A stretch of 64,000 nucleotides of DNA, taken from Pullichristensenella sp002068815 (GTDB lineage Bacteria; Bacillota; Clostridia; Christensenellales; Aristaeellaceae). The stretch spans positions 62,001-126,000 of the forward strand of contig JAXGXF010000004.1 in assembly GCA_040772885.1 (NCBI GenBank), written 5' to 3'. The notes beneath the pieces were generated by a model. The model worked only from the letters and a program-made list of their open reading frames with translations. It was not told where the DNA came from and did not search any database. A program made the position numbers and the translations under genes. The first letter of the stretch is position 1. Each line of letters opens with the position of its first letter. Of this stretch, positions 50,136 to 59,124 are shown piece after piece.

Positions 50136-51020
50136 GTGCAACTGTTCTTTCAGTACCTCGTCAGCGGGATCGCGCTCGGCAGCCTGTACGCGCTGGTCGC
50201 CATCGGGTACTCGCTGGTCTACGGCGTGTTGGAGCTCATCAACATGACGCACGGGACGATCTACATGATCGGTGCGTTCATGTTCTACATCGCCTATTCG
50301 CTCTGGGGCGCGAGCATCGCCGTCGCCGCGCTGTTTGCGATCGCCGTCAGCGCCATATTGGGATCGCTGATCGAATACCTGACGCTCCGCCCGCTCCGGA
50401 AGGCGCGCATGGCCAAGACGACGGCGCTGATCTGCACGATCGGCGTCTCGACCATATTGCAGAACCTGATGCTGTTTCTGATGGGCTCGCAGTCCCGCTC
50501 GTATCCCTCGCTGTTCTTCGGGAAGTACCTCGTCGTAAACGGCGTGTACATAACGTATCTGCAGATCACGATCGTCGCCGTGGCGGCGGTTTTGCTGGTC
50601 GTTTTGAACCTCTTCATCAAGCGGAGCAAGATGGGCATGGCGATGCGCGCGACCTCGGCCAGCTACGACGCGGCGGAATTGATGGGCATCTCCACGAACT
50701 TCGTGATCGGCATGACGTTCTTCGTTGGCGCGGCGCTCGCGGCGGTTTCGGGGATCTTCGGCTGCATGACGTTCATGTCCGTCAACATCTCCTCGGGCGT
50801 GTCGGTCGGCATGAAGACGTTCGCGGCGACCGTGCTCGGCGGCATCGGCGAGTTCAAGGGCGCCGTGCTCGGCGGGCTGATCATCGGCATCGTCGAGAGC
50901 ATGACCGCGGGGTACGTCACCTCGGAGGTCCGCGACATCGCCGCGTTCAGCGTGCTCATACTCGTGCTGATCGTCCGGCCGAGCGGCCTGCTCGGGAAGC
51001 CGGCGCAGAAGAAGGTGTGA
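50136..51020 (+). CDS. Branched-chain amino acid ABC transporter permease (LivH-like)
   Basis: Membrane subunit of a HAAT-family importer, 294 residues with eight segments. It has ALVAIGYSLVYGVLELINMTHG near the start and RATSASYDAAELMGI in the conserved cytoplasmic loop. The start is GTG at 50136 with GGAGG 8 bases upstream. No promoter is visible between the IS repeat (ending 50052) and the gene, so the insertion may have cut off the native promoter or earlier genes. LivM, LivG and LivF homologues follow with overlaps. Confidence 0.94.
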   Translation: MQLFFQYLVSGIALGSLYALVAIGYSLVYGVLELINMTHGTIYMIGAFMFYIAYSLWGASIAVAALFAIAVSAILGSLIEYLTLRPLRKARMAKTTALICTIGVSTILQNLMLFLMGSQSRSYPSLFFGKYLVVNGVYITYLQITIVAVAAVLLVVLNLFIKRSKMGMAMRATSASYDAAELMGISTNFVIGMTFFVGAALAAVSGIFGCMTFMSVNISSGVSVGMKTFAATVLGGIGEFKGAVLGGLIIGIVESMTAGYVTSEVRDIAAFSVLILVLIVRPSGLLGKPAQKKV

Positions 51021-51022
51021 GC

Positions 51023-52000
51023 ATGAAAAAGAGCGCAACGGTCAAATCCATATTGCAGATCGCGCTCGTCGCCCTTCTGCTGGCGTTTCCGCTGGTGGGC
51101 TTTCGGCCCTACATCTACCGAGTCGGCGTGCTGTGCCTGATCTACGCGATACTGGCCGCGAGCCTGAACCTGCTCTCGGGCGTCGCGGGGCAGATTTCGC
51201 TGGGGCACATCGCCTACTATGCAGTTGGGGCCTACGCCTCGGCGCTGTTGGCGCTGAACTACGGGGTGCCGCACTGGCTTCTGATGATCGCGTCGTTCGC
51301 CGCGGCGGCGGTCACGGGCCTCCTGATCGGGCTTCCGTCGCTTCGGCTCTCGGGCGGGTATCTCGCGATCACGACGCTCGGCTTCGCGGAGATCATACGC
51401 CTCGTGATGATCAACTGGTACGGCCTGACGAACGGCCCGCTCGGGCTTCTGAACATACCGCGCCCCGTGTACTTCGGCTACGTCGTCAAGGAGAACCGCG
51501 ACTACTTCTACCTCGCGCTCGCCGTGCTTCTGATCACGGTCGCCGTGCTCCGAAATCTGATCAACTCCCGCTTCGGTCGAAACCTGAAGGCGCTGCGCGA
51601 CGACGAGATTTCCGCCGAGACCTGCGGCATCAACTGCTATTGCCACAAGGTGGTCGCCTGCGTCATCGCGGCCGGGTTCGCCGGCGTCGCGGGCTCGCTC
51701 TACGCGCACTACTTCATCTTCCTTGAGCCGGGGACGTTTGAAAGCGGCGAGAGCACGGTGATCCTGAGCATGGTCGTGCTCGGCGGCATGGGCAGCATGT
51801 GGGGCGCGATCGCGGCGGCGGCGATACTGACGTTCCTCCCGGAGGCGCTGCGCGTGTTCTCCGACTACCGGATGTTCGCCTACGGCGTGCTCCTGGTGTT
51901 CATGATGCTCAGCAAGACGGTCAACTGGGCGGGGCTTCGCCGGCGCATCTTCCCGAAGCCGCGCGAGGGCGGCAGGTCGGGGGGTGGTTCGCTTGCTTAA
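51023..52000 (+). CDS. Branched-chain amino acid ABC transporter permease (LivM-like)
   Basis: Second membrane subunit, 325 residues: LSGVAGQISLGHIAYYAVGAY near 45, GGYLAITTLGFAEIIRLV, the loop NLKALRDDEISAETCGIN, and AGSLYAHYFIFLEPGTF. The ATG at 51023 is two bases after the LivH stop (frame open to 51017 through GTG). It pairs with the LivH-like protein. Confidence 0.95.
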   Translation: MKKSATVKSILQIALVALLLAFPLVGFRPYIYRVGVLCLIYAILAASLNLLSGVAGQISLGHIAYYAVGAYASALLALNYGVPHWLLMIASFAAAAVTGLLIGLPSLRLSGGYLAITTLGFAEIIRLVMINWYGLTNGPLGLLNIPRPVYFGYVVKENRDYFYLALAVLLITVAVLRNLINSRFGRNLKALRDDEISAETCGINCYCHKVVACVIAAGFAGVAGSLYAHYFIFLEPGTFESGESTVILSMVVLGGMGSMWGAIAAAAILTFLPEALRVFSDYRMFAYGVLLVFMMLSKTVNWAGLRRRIFPKPREGGRSGGGSLA

Positions 52001-52781
52001 AGTCGAACGCCTCAGCAAGTCCTTCGGCGGGCTGGCCGCGGTCCGGGATTTGAGCTTTCGGGCGGGCGAGGGGCGGATCGTCAGCATCATCGGCCCGAAC
52101 GGGGCGGGCAAGACGACCGTGTTCAACCTGCTGACCGGCATCTACGCGCCGGACCAGGGCAAAATCGAGCTCGACGGGCGCGACATCACGGGGCTGAAGC
52201 CGACGGAGATGGTCGGCGTGGGCATCTGCCGCACGTTCCAGAACATACGGCTGTTCAAGCAGATGACGGTCATGCAGAACGTGCTGGTCGGCTACCAGAG
52301 CAAGATACGCTACGGCCTGCTCGACGCCGTGTTCAGCACGCCGCGCAAGCGCCGCGAGGACGCCCGGGCGATCGAGTGCGCGGACCGGGCGCTCGAGGAG
52401 TGCGGGCTGCTCGAGTACCGCGACGCGCGCGCGGACGCGCTTCCCTACGGCAAGCAGCGAAAGCTCGAGATCGCGCGGGCGATCGTCAGCCGGCCGCGGC
52501 TTCTGTTCCTGGACGAGCCGGCCGCGGGGCTGAACATCCAGGAGACCACGGAGCTCTCGCAGTTCGTGGTGCAGCTCTCGCGGACGGGGATAGACATCGT
52601 CCTGATCGAGCACGACATGCGGATGGTCATGAAGATATCCGACTACATCTACGTTTTGAACCACGGCGAGCTGATCGCGGAGGGGAAGCCCGCCGAGGTG
52701 CAGCGCAACGAGGAGGTCATACAGGCGTACATCGGCAGGAAGGGGGGCGTGCACCATGCTCTTGAAGGTCGAGGGCGTTAA
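51984..52781 (+). CDS. Branched-chain amino acid ABC transporter ATP-binding protein (LivG-like)
   Basis: ATPase of 265 residues: Walker A GPNGAGKTTVF near 38, the Q-loop region CRTFQNIRLFKQMTV typical of LivG, signature LPYGKQRKLEIARA, Walker B LLFLDEPAAGLN. The GTG at 51984 overlaps the LivM gene; TTG at 51993 is an alternative with GGGGGGTGG before it. It overlaps the LivF-like gene by 26 bases. Confidence 0.93.
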   Translation: MVRLLKVERLSKSFGGLAAVRDLSFRAGEGRIVSIIGPNGAGKTTVFNLLTGIYAPDQGKIELDGRDITGLKPTEMVGVGICRTFQNIRLFKQMTVMQNVLVGYQSKIRYGLLDAVFSTPRKRREDARAIECADRALEECGLLEYRDARADALPYGKQRKLEIARAIVSRPRLLFLDEPAAGLNIQETTELSQFVVQLSRTGIDIVLIEHDMRMVMKISDYIYVLNHGELIAEGKPAEVQRNEEVIQAYIGRKGGVHHALEGRGR

Positions 52782-53502
52782 TACCTATTACGGAAACCTG
52801 CACGCGCTCTGGGACGTCGATCTCGAGATCACCAGGGGCGAGATCGTGGCGCTGATCGGCAACAACGGCGCGGGCAAGAGCACGCTTTTGCGCACGATCA
52901 TGGGGCTCTTGCACCCGCGCTCGGGGAGGATACTCCTAAACGGCGAGGAGATACAGGGCCGCGTCACGAACAGGCTGGTCAACAAGGGGCTGACGCTCTC
53001 GCCCGAGGGCCGGCTCGTCTTTCCGAAGATGACGGTGTTCGAGAACCTGCGCATGGGCGGCTATTCGCGCCCGGCGAGGGAGCTGAAGGACTCCTGCGCG
53101 CGCGTGTACGACCTCTTTCCCGTCCTCAAAGAGCGGTCGGAGCAGCCGGCGGGGACGCTGTCCGGCGGCGAGCAGCAGATGCTGGCCATCGGGCGCGCGC
53201 TGATGAGCAGCCCGACGCTCTTGCTGCTGGACGAGCCGTCGCTGGGCCTGTCGCCGGTGCTGGCGGAGAGGATATTCGAGCTGATCGTGCAGATTCGCGC
53301 GCAGGACGTATCGATACTGCTGGTCGAGCAGAACGCCGTCGGCGCGCTGGCGATCGCGGACCGCGGGTATGTCATCGAAAACGGACGGATCAGCGTCGGC
53401 GGAACGGGCAGGGAGCTGCTCGACGACCCGATGGTCTACGACCTCTACCTCGGCGGGCTCAGCGAAGACGCCGTGGAGGAGTTCGAGGGGGAGAGCGATT
53501 GA
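52756..53502 (+). CDS. Branched-chain amino acid ABC transporter ATP-binding protein (LivF-like)
   Basis: Second ATPase, 248 residues: GNNGAGKSTLLRTIMGL near 36, LTLSPEGRLVFPKMTVFENL (typical of LivF), LSGGEQQMLAIGRALM, LLLLDEPSLGL. It completes the four-subunit core; the binding protein is not adjacent but two genes on, after an iron alcohol dehydrogenase. Confidence 0.95.
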   Translation: MLLKVEGVNTYYGNLHALWDVDLEITRGEIVALIGNNGAGKSTLLRTIMGLLHPRSGRILLNGEEIQGRVTNRLVNKGLTLSPEGRLVFPKMTVFENLRMGGYSRPARELKDSCARVYDLFPVLKERSEQPAGTLSGGEQQMLAIGRALMSSPTLLLLDEPSLGLSPVLAERIFELIVQIRAQDVSILLVEQNAVGALAIADRGYVIENGRISVGGTGRELLDDPMVYDLYLGGLSEDAVEEFEGESD

Positions 53503-53517
53503 AAAGGAGGACTTTTC

Positions 53518-54783
53518 GTGAATTTTGACTTCCATGTCCCGACCCGCATACTCTTCGGCCGCGGGAGCCTGAACGACCTGTCGAGGATGGAGCTGCCCGG
53601 GAAAAAGGCGCTCGTCGTGATTTCCGCGGGCAAGTCGATGCGCGAAAACGGCTATCTCGACCGCGTCGTCGAGGCGCTCGGAAGGGGCGGTGCGCAGAGC
53701 GCCGTATTCGCCGGCGTGCAGCCGAACCCGGTCGTCGAAAACGTCATGGATGGGCGCGACATGTTCCTGCGGGAGGGCTGCGACTTCGTCGTGGGCTTGG
53801 GCGGCGGCAGCACCGTCGACTGCGCGAAGTCGATCGCGGTCGTGGCCGGGAACCCCGAATACGGCGTCTGGGACTACATCGGCGACACCGAGAAGGGGAA
53901 GGCGCTGTACGTCCAGGACACGACGCGCGACAGCCTCGACATCATGATGCCGCACCGCATCAAGACGCCCTACGGCTGGAAGCGGCTCGAAGGCGCGTAC
54001 CCCGTCGTCGCGATCACGACGACCGCGGGCACCGGGAGCGAGGCCGACCCCTGGTGCGTCACGACGAACACGCAGACGCAGGAGAAGCTCGGCATGGGCG
54101 GCGACTGCACCTTCCCGCAGATCGCGGTCGTCGATCCGGAGCTGATGGTGAGCGTCCCGAGGGACCTCACGGTCTACCAGGGCTTCGACGCGCTGTTCCA
54201 CTGCATGGAGACCTATTTCGGCCGCGCCGGCACGCGCCTCGGCCGCGTCTTCTGCGCCGAGGGCATCCGCGAGGTCTGCCGCTTCCTCGAAAGGGCCGCG
54301 AGCGACGGCGGCGACATCGAGGCGCGCGAGGGCATGGCCTACGCAAACCTGATGGGCGCGTTCGCGCTGTCGGACGGCAGCACCTGCGCGATGCACGCGA
54401 TTGCGGAGACCGTCGGCGCATACGCGCACGGCATACCGCACGGCGCGGCGCTGATCTGCCTGAGCGAGCCGTACTTCGCCCTCTGGGGGCGCAGGAGGGC
54501 CGAGAGGCTCCCGGAGATCGGGGGCTTCATGGGCGTAGACGCGGACGCGCTTGAAGAGGACGACCGATACATGGCGCCGGTCCGGGCGCTCTCCGCGCTC
54601 AAGAAGGCCTGCGGCGTGGACAAAATCACATTGCTCGACTGGAAGCTCGACCCGAACGACCTCCAAGAAATCGCCCGCAAGGCGAAGGAAGGCCACATGC
54701 GGCTGTTCCGGAAGGACCCGGCGATGCTCGAGGAGGGCGAGGTCGTCGAAATCCTCCGCGGCGCGTGCGGGCTCGGCCTGTGA
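53518..54783 (+). CDS. Iron-containing alcohol dehydrogenase
   Basis: Group III alcohol dehydrogenase of 421 residues. NAD site GLGGGSTVDCAKSIA near 98, TTTAGTGSEADPW, and metal ligands in GFDALFHCMETY, AMHAIAETVGAYAHGIPHG. GTG start at 53518 with AAAGGAGG upstream. It resembles butanol dehydrogenase and hydroxyacid-type members. The gene is placed between transporter ATPase and binding-protein genes, so its substrate is probably the imported compound or its product. Perhaps an aldehyde or hydroxy acid. Confidence 0.94.
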   Translation: MNFDFHVPTRILFGRGSLNDLSRMELPGKKALVVISAGKSMRENGYLDRVVEALGRGGAQSAVFAGVQPNPVVENVMDGRDMFLREGCDFVVGLGGGSTVDCAKSIAVVAGNPEYGVWDYIGDTEKGKALYVQDTTRDSLDIMMPHRIKTPYGWKRLEGAYPVVAITTTAGTGSEADPWCVTTNTQTQEKLGMGGDCTFPQIAVVDPELMVSVPRDLTVYQGFDALFHCMETYFGRAGTRLGRVFCAEGIREVCRFLERAASDGGDIEAREGMAYANLMGAFALSDGSTCAMHAIAETVGAYAHGIPHGAALICLSEPYFALWGRRRAERLPEIGGFMGVDADALEEDDRYMAPVRALSALKKACGVDKITLLDWKLDPNDLQEIARKAKEGHMRLFRKDPAMLEEGEVVEILRGACGLGL

Positions 54784-54787
54784 ACTG

Positions 54788-54804
54788 CATAGACAACGTC
54801 TATG
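54788..54804 (+). promoter_or_regulatory. Inverted repeat before the binding-protein gene
   Basis: CATAGAC-AAC-GTCTATG, 7-base perfect arms, between the dehydrogenase stop and the ribosome binding site of the binding-protein gene. It may be a 5-prime mRNA stabiliser of the abundant binding-protein message or an operator. Confidence 0.4.
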
Positions 54805-54826
54805 TAAATAAAGAGGAGGCATACCC

Positions 54827-55969
54827 ATGAAGAAGATCTTGGCTCTGGTACTGGCCCTTTGCATGATCCTCGGCGTCGGAAGCTTTGTCATGGCGGAGGG
54901 AGAGCCCATTCACGTGGCGTTCTTCGCGCCGCGGACCGGCGACAACAAGACCTATGGCGATTATCTGCTCAACGGCGTGATGCTGAAGGTCAACCAGGTC
55001 AACGCGGCCGGCGGCGTGAACGGCCGTCCGATCGAGATCACCGTCTACGACGACCAGTGCTCCGCGCAGGAATCGGCGAGCGTCGCGCAGATCATCGTCG
55101 ACGAGCCGAAGTATGTCGCGGCCGTCGGCTCGTTCAACACGCCCTGCGTGCTCGCCGCCGCGACCGTATTCGACGAGGCGCAGATGGTCGAAATGGTGCC
55201 CTGCGCCGGCGCGGACACCGTACACAAGGACCATAAATACACGTTCCGCCAGCAGAACACGAACACCACCGAGTTCACCTACATAGGCGAGGTCGCGGTC
55301 AACGACCTGAAGGCCGAGAAGGTCGCGATGATCTACATCCAGAACGACTCCGGCATCATCGCCCGCGACACCGTCACCGCCACCGTCGAGAGGCTGGGCA
55401 AGGAGGTCGTCATCGCCGAGGGCGTCATGCCCGACCAGATCAGCGACTACAGCGCGGTCCTGACGAAGATTCGCGCCGCCGATCCCGACGTCATCACGCT
55501 CACCTGCAACGCAAACGCCGCGGCGACGATCATCAAGCAGTCGAAGCTCCTGGGCATGGAGGATGTCTTGTGGCTGTCGACCGGCACGATCTACACAGAC
55601 GAGTTCCTCGAGGTCGGCGGCGAGGCGGTCGAGGGCGTCTACACGATGACGACCTACTTCGCCGGCAACACCGATCCGAGGATCGCCGCGTGGACGCAGG
55701 CCTACCTCGAGGCGTACGACGGGGCGACGCCGAACTACTTCGCGACCGGCGCGTACGAGTGCATGTCGATGCTCGTCAGCGCGTTCGAGAAGGGGTATCT
55801 GGACCGCGCCTCGATCTACGAGTACCTGCTGACCATCCGCGAGTGGGACGGCGAGACGGGCCTGTCCATCTACGACGAGACCCGCGACGTGAAGAAGGCC
55901 ATGACGATCCTCAAGATCGTGGACGGCAAGTTCGAGATGGCGAATCTGTCGGACTTCAGGATCAAGTGA
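54827..55969 (+). CDS. ABC transporter substrate-binding protein (LivJ/LivK-like)
   Basis: Type-I binding protein of 380 residues for the HAAT importer. Signal peptide MKKILALVLALCMILGVGSF ends near VMA-EG; the internal Cys12 is too early in the hydrophobic core to be a lipobox. The mature part shows LLNGVMLKVNQVNAAGGVNG, ITVYDDQCSAQESAS, KYVAAVGSFNTPC and GVMPDQISDYSAVLTKIRA, standard for LivJ. GAGGAGG precedes the ATG. Neighbouring dehydrogenases suggest that the ligand may be a sugar acid or polar organic acid rather than leucine. Confidence 0.94.
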   Translation: MKKILALVLALCMILGVGSFVMAEGEPIHVAFFAPRTGDNKTYGDYLLNGVMLKVNQVNAAGGVNGRPIEITVYDDQCSAQESASVAQIIVDEPKYVAAVGSFNTPCVLAAATVFDEAQMVEMVPCAGADTVHKDHKYTFRQQNTNTTEFTYIGEVAVNDLKAEKVAMIYIQNDSGIIARDTVTATVERLGKEVVIAEGVMPDQISDYSAVLTKIRAADPDVITLTCNANAAATIIKQSKLLGMEDVLWLSTGTIYTDEFLEVGGEAVEGVYTMTTYFAGNTDPRIAAWTQAYLEAYDGATPNYFATGAYECMSMLVSAFEKGYLDRASIYEYLLTIREWDGETGLSIYDETRDVKKAMTILKIVDGKFEMANLSDFRIK

Positions 55970-55985
55970 CAAAAGGGGCGGGAAA

Positions 55986-56741
55986 ATGTTCGAACTCACG
56001 GGCAAAAAGGCGATCGTAACCGGCGCGACGCGCGGCATGGGGCTGGCGATTGCGGAGGGCTACCTCCGGCAGGGTGCCGAGGTCGCCATCACCGGCACGT
56101 CCGACAGGGTATTCGGCGTCGCGGAGGAGCTTTCCAAGAAGACCGGCGGCATTTGCCACGGCGTGGTCGCGGATTTTCGGACGCGCGAGGGGACCGCTTC
56201 GGCGTTTGACGCCTGCGTCGAAACGCTCGGGGGCGAGCTGGACATACTGGTCAACAACGCCGGCATCCAGCGCAACCACAAAGCCGAGGAGTTTACGTTC
56301 GAGTCCTGGGACGACGTCATCCGCGTGAACCTCGAGGCCGTGTTCGCGTTCAGCCAGCGCGCCGGGCGGATCATGCTCAAACGGGGAAAGGGGCGCATCA
56401 TCAACATGGCCTCGCTTTTGAGCATCTTCGGCGGGCGCCAGTGCACCGCCTACGCGGCGGCCAAGGGCGGCGTGACGCAGATGACGAAGGCGATGTCCAA
56501 CGAGTGGGGAGGCCGCGGCATCACGGTAAACGCCATCGCGCCGGGCTACATGAACACCGACATGAACAAGGCATTCTGCGCGGACCTCGGCCGGAGCGGG
56601 CACCTGCTCGCGCGCATCCCGGTGGGGCGGTGGGGGGAGGAGGACGACGTCGTGGCCGCGGCGGTGTTCTTCGCCTCCGACGAGGCCGCGTACGTGTCGG
56701 GCACGATGCTCCCGGTCGACGGAGGGTTCACGGCCTGGTAA
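55986..56741 (+). CDS. SDR oxidoreductase, KduD-like
   Basis: Short-chain dehydrogenase of 251 residues: TGATRGMG near 13, NNAGIQRNHKAEEF, IINMASLLSIFGG, YAAAK as YxxxK, and the C-terminal run AIAPGYMNTDMNKAF, RIPVGRWGEEDDV, VSGTMLPVDGGFTAW. GIQR and RIPxGRWG are characteristic of KduD (2-keto-3-deoxygluconate / 5-keto oxidoreductase) and gluconate 5-dehydrogenase. It is the last gene of the operon and is followed by a terminator hairpin. Confidence 0.93.
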   Translation: MFELTGKKAIVTGATRGMGLAIAEGYLRQGAEVAITGTSDRVFGVAEELSKKTGGICHGVVADFRTREGTASAFDACVETLGGELDILVNNAGIQRNHKAEEFTFESWDDVIRVNLEAVFAFSQRAGRIMLKRGKGRIINMASLLSIFGGRQCTAYAAAKGGVTQMTKAMSNEWGGRGITVNAIAPGYMNTDMNKAFCADLGRSGHLLARIPVGRWGEEDDVVAAAVFFASDEAAYVSGTMLPVDGGFTAW

Positions 56742-56747
56742 TCAACA

Positions 56748-56781
56748 AAGGATCACGGCGCCTCGCGGCACCGTGATCCTT
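56748..56781. terminator. Terminator between the KduD-like gene and the convergent regulator
   Basis: AAGGATCACGG (56748-56758) pairs with CCGTGATCCTT (56771-56781), 11 bases, around a 12-base loop. Confidence 0.7.
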
Positions 56782-56792
56782 CGGAAAATGCT

Positions 56793-57449
56793 CTATTCGT
56801 CGCGTATGTACACGGGGATGTCGTAGATGTCGTCGCGCAGCACCTTTGCCGCGGCCTTGAAGTCGCGCGCGCGCAGGCAGTCCGCGAGGCGGTCGTGGTA
56901 CTCGTTGATGTCGCTCTCGAACGTGTGCGTGCGCTGGGAGAGCAGGTTCTTTCTCCGGTAGAGCTGGGGATAGGCGCGGTACTGCATCGTCAGCGCGCGC
57001 TCGAGCACCTCGACCGAGTACTGGTTTCCCGCGAAGGACAGAAGCATCGTGTGGAAGTTGATGTTGTTGCGCCACATCGTGCGGAGGTTCGGCTCCTCGG
57101 TTCGCATCTGCCGGACGTTCTGCTCGTTTTGCCGGACGATCCGCTCGAGCATCTCGTCGCAATAGGCCTCGCAGCAGAGCTTGAACGACTGCACCTCGAT
57201 GAACGCGCGAAGCTGCGCGATGTCCCGCATGTTCTGCTCCGTGATGCGCACGATCTCGTACCCGTAGCGCGGGATGGAGCGCAGTATCTTCTCGTTGCAC
57301 AGCGCGACGAGCGCGTCCCGGATCGGCGAGCGGCTGACCTGGTATTTGTCGATCAGGAACTTCTCGTTGAACACGAAGTCGATCGGGTATACGCCGTCGA
57401 TCAGGTCCTCGAGTATGCTGTCGTAGATCTGCTCCTTGATGTTCTTCAC
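56793..57449 (-). CDS. GntR family regulator with FCD domain
   Basis: Regulator of 218 residues: winged helix at about 5-70 (FVFNEKFLIDKYQVSRSPIR, DALVALCNEKILRSIP) and helical FCD domain from about 75. It is convergent with the LIV-type operon and probably controls that operon or the kinase/aldolase operon upstream on its own strand. Its consensus promoter at 57525 is followed by two GATA-x-TATC palindromes, which suggests strong autoregulation. Confidence 0.93.
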   Translation of the reverse strand: MKNIKEQIYDSILEDLIDGVYPIDFVFNEKFLIDKYQVSRSPIRDALVALCNEKILRSIPRYGYEIVRITEQNMRDIAQLRAFIEVQSFKLCCEAYCDEMLERIVRQNEQNVRQMRTEEPNLRTMWRNNINFHTMLLSFAGNQYSVEVLERALTMQYRAYPQLYRRKNLLSQRTHTFESDINEYHDRLADCLRARDFKAAAKVLRDDIYDIPVYIRDE

Positions 57450-57479
57450 CGAATCTCCTCCTGCCGCCGCGCCTGCGCA

Positions 57480-57511
57480 GATAATATCATTGATTTTTCT
57501 TGGATATTATC
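57480..57511 (-). promoter_or_regulatory. Paired palindromic operators of the FCD regulator
   Basis: GATAATATC (57480-57488) and GATATTATC (57503-57511) are exact inverted copies, each itself a GATA-x-TATC palindrome, with centres 23 bases apart, about two turns of helix. They lie 8 to 39 bases downstream of the expected start point. Confidence 0.65.
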
Positions 57512-57524
57512 AGATTCCTTCCTT

Positions 57525-57553
57525 ATTATATAACGGCGGCCGCGATCTGTCAA
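57525..57553 (-). promoter_or_regulatory. Consensus promoter of the GntR-FCD gene
   Basis: On the minus strand TTGACA (57553-57548), 17-base spacer, TATAAT (57530-57525): a perfect sigma-A promoter. Confidence 0.85.
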
Positions 57554-57644
57554 CAATCGCGGCCAAAATCGGCATTTTTGTGGAAAATATCCAAACAGGC
57601 GGAGCGGCGCGGCGCAGCGGAAAAGGGCCTGCTGTGCCGCGCCG

Positions 57645-59122
57645 TCAGTCCGCGGCCTTGTCGGCGGAGTATTTCTCCCGGAACGCCTGATACCGCTCTT
57701 CCCAGATGGCGACGTCCCGGGGCTCGTATTCCCGGAGCATCGCGCTCTCGCGGACGATCTGCCGGCCCTGCTCGACGGAGGAGATCGCGCCGGACGCGAT
57801 CATCTGGACGAGTATGTTGCCGATGGCCGTGCCGTCCGCCGGGCCCGCGAGCACCGGGCGGCCGATGGCGTTCGCGGCGAACTGGCAGGCCACCGCGTCC
57901 CGCGCCCCGCCGCCGACGACGTGCAGCCGTCGGAAGTGCCTGGCCAGGAGCCGCTCGAGCGTTTCGAGCGCGTCGCGGTACTTGAAGGCGAGCGCCTCGT
58001 ACGCGGTGCGGAAGAACTCCCCCGGGGTCTCGGGCGCGCGCTCCCCGGCGTTCAGCGCCGCCTCGCGCACGGTTTTCCGCATCTCGCCGGGAGCGAAAAA
58101 GCGCGGGTCGTCGACGTCGATCGCGCACAGAAACGGCTCCGCCGCGAGCGCGAGCGCCTCGATTCGGCCGTAGTCGAACACCTTGCCCTCGAGCGCGAAG
58201 TCCCTTTGCAGCTGCTGCAGTATCCACCCGCCCATGACGTTTTTGAGTATCCGGTGGTGGCCGGGGAAGCCTCCCTCGTTCGCGATGTTGTGGCGATAGC
58301 CGTATTCCGAAATGACCGGCGCATCCGCCTCGGTGCCGACCAGCGCCCATGTGCCGCTCGAGAGGATCGCCGAATCCGGGCCCGCCGGCGCGGCGAGGAA
58401 CGCGGAGGCCGTGTCGTGCTCGCAGACGGAAACGCAGTCGATCGGCCCGATGCCGTTTTCGGCGCGGACCCGCGGAGCGATGCTGCCGGCGACGGTCCCG
58501 GGCATGGCGAGCGGCGCGAACAGGCGCTCGGGGAAGCCGATCGCGTCGAGTATTTCGGGAATCCATTTTTTGGTGTTCAGGTCGAGCATCTGCGTCTCCG
58601 CCGCGAGCGTGTACTCCGTCGCGCGGCTGCCCGTCAGGAAAAACACCAGCAGGTCCGGCAGCATCAGCAGGTTTTCCGCGTGCTCGAAGAAGAACCGCTG
58701 GCCGTTTTCGACCATCGCGGCGAGCTGCATGTAGGTGTTGAACGGCGCGAGCTGGTTGCCGGTGTGCATGTAGAGCTCCCTCGGCGGAATCCGAGCGTAG
58801 ATCGCCCTCTCGTGCCGAAGCGTTCGCGGGTCGCGGTAGCAGCGCACGGGCATGAGCAGCTCCCCGCGCGCATCGACGAAGCTGAAGCGTTGTTGAAGCC
58901 GTCGACGCCGACCGAGCGGATTTCGGCCTCGCGGCACGCCTTCGAAAGACCCTCAAGGAAATTCGCCCAGATTCCGGGGAAATCCCAATACAGGCCGTCG
59001 CCCATGCGCACGATGCCGTTCTTGAAGCCGTGCACGGGCCGGACGGACAGCCGCCGCCCGTCGAACTCGCCGAGGGCCATCTTGCCGCTGCTCGCGCCGA
59101 GGTCAAACGCCAGGTATCGCAC
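57645..59122 (-). pseudogene. Rhamnulokinase-like FGGY kinase, split by a frameshift
   Basis: The gene starts with GTG at 59122 (GGAGG just upstream) as RYLAFDLGASSGKMALGEF and runs to RSVGVDGFNN; near 58887-58893 one base is missing and the frame changes to FSFVDARGELLMPVRCYRD. The rest is intact to 57645: HTGNQLAPFNTYMQL, VCEHDTASAFLAAPA (catalytic Asp), LSSGTWALVG, GGGARDAVACQFAAN. These are rhamnulokinase landmarks (L-rhamnulose to L-rhamnulose 1-phosphate). Total length with the base restored is about 493 residues, normal for RhaB. The single lesion may be a recent mutation or a sequence error. It is coupled to the class II aldolase gene upstream. Confidence 0.8.
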
Positions 59123-59124
59123 GG

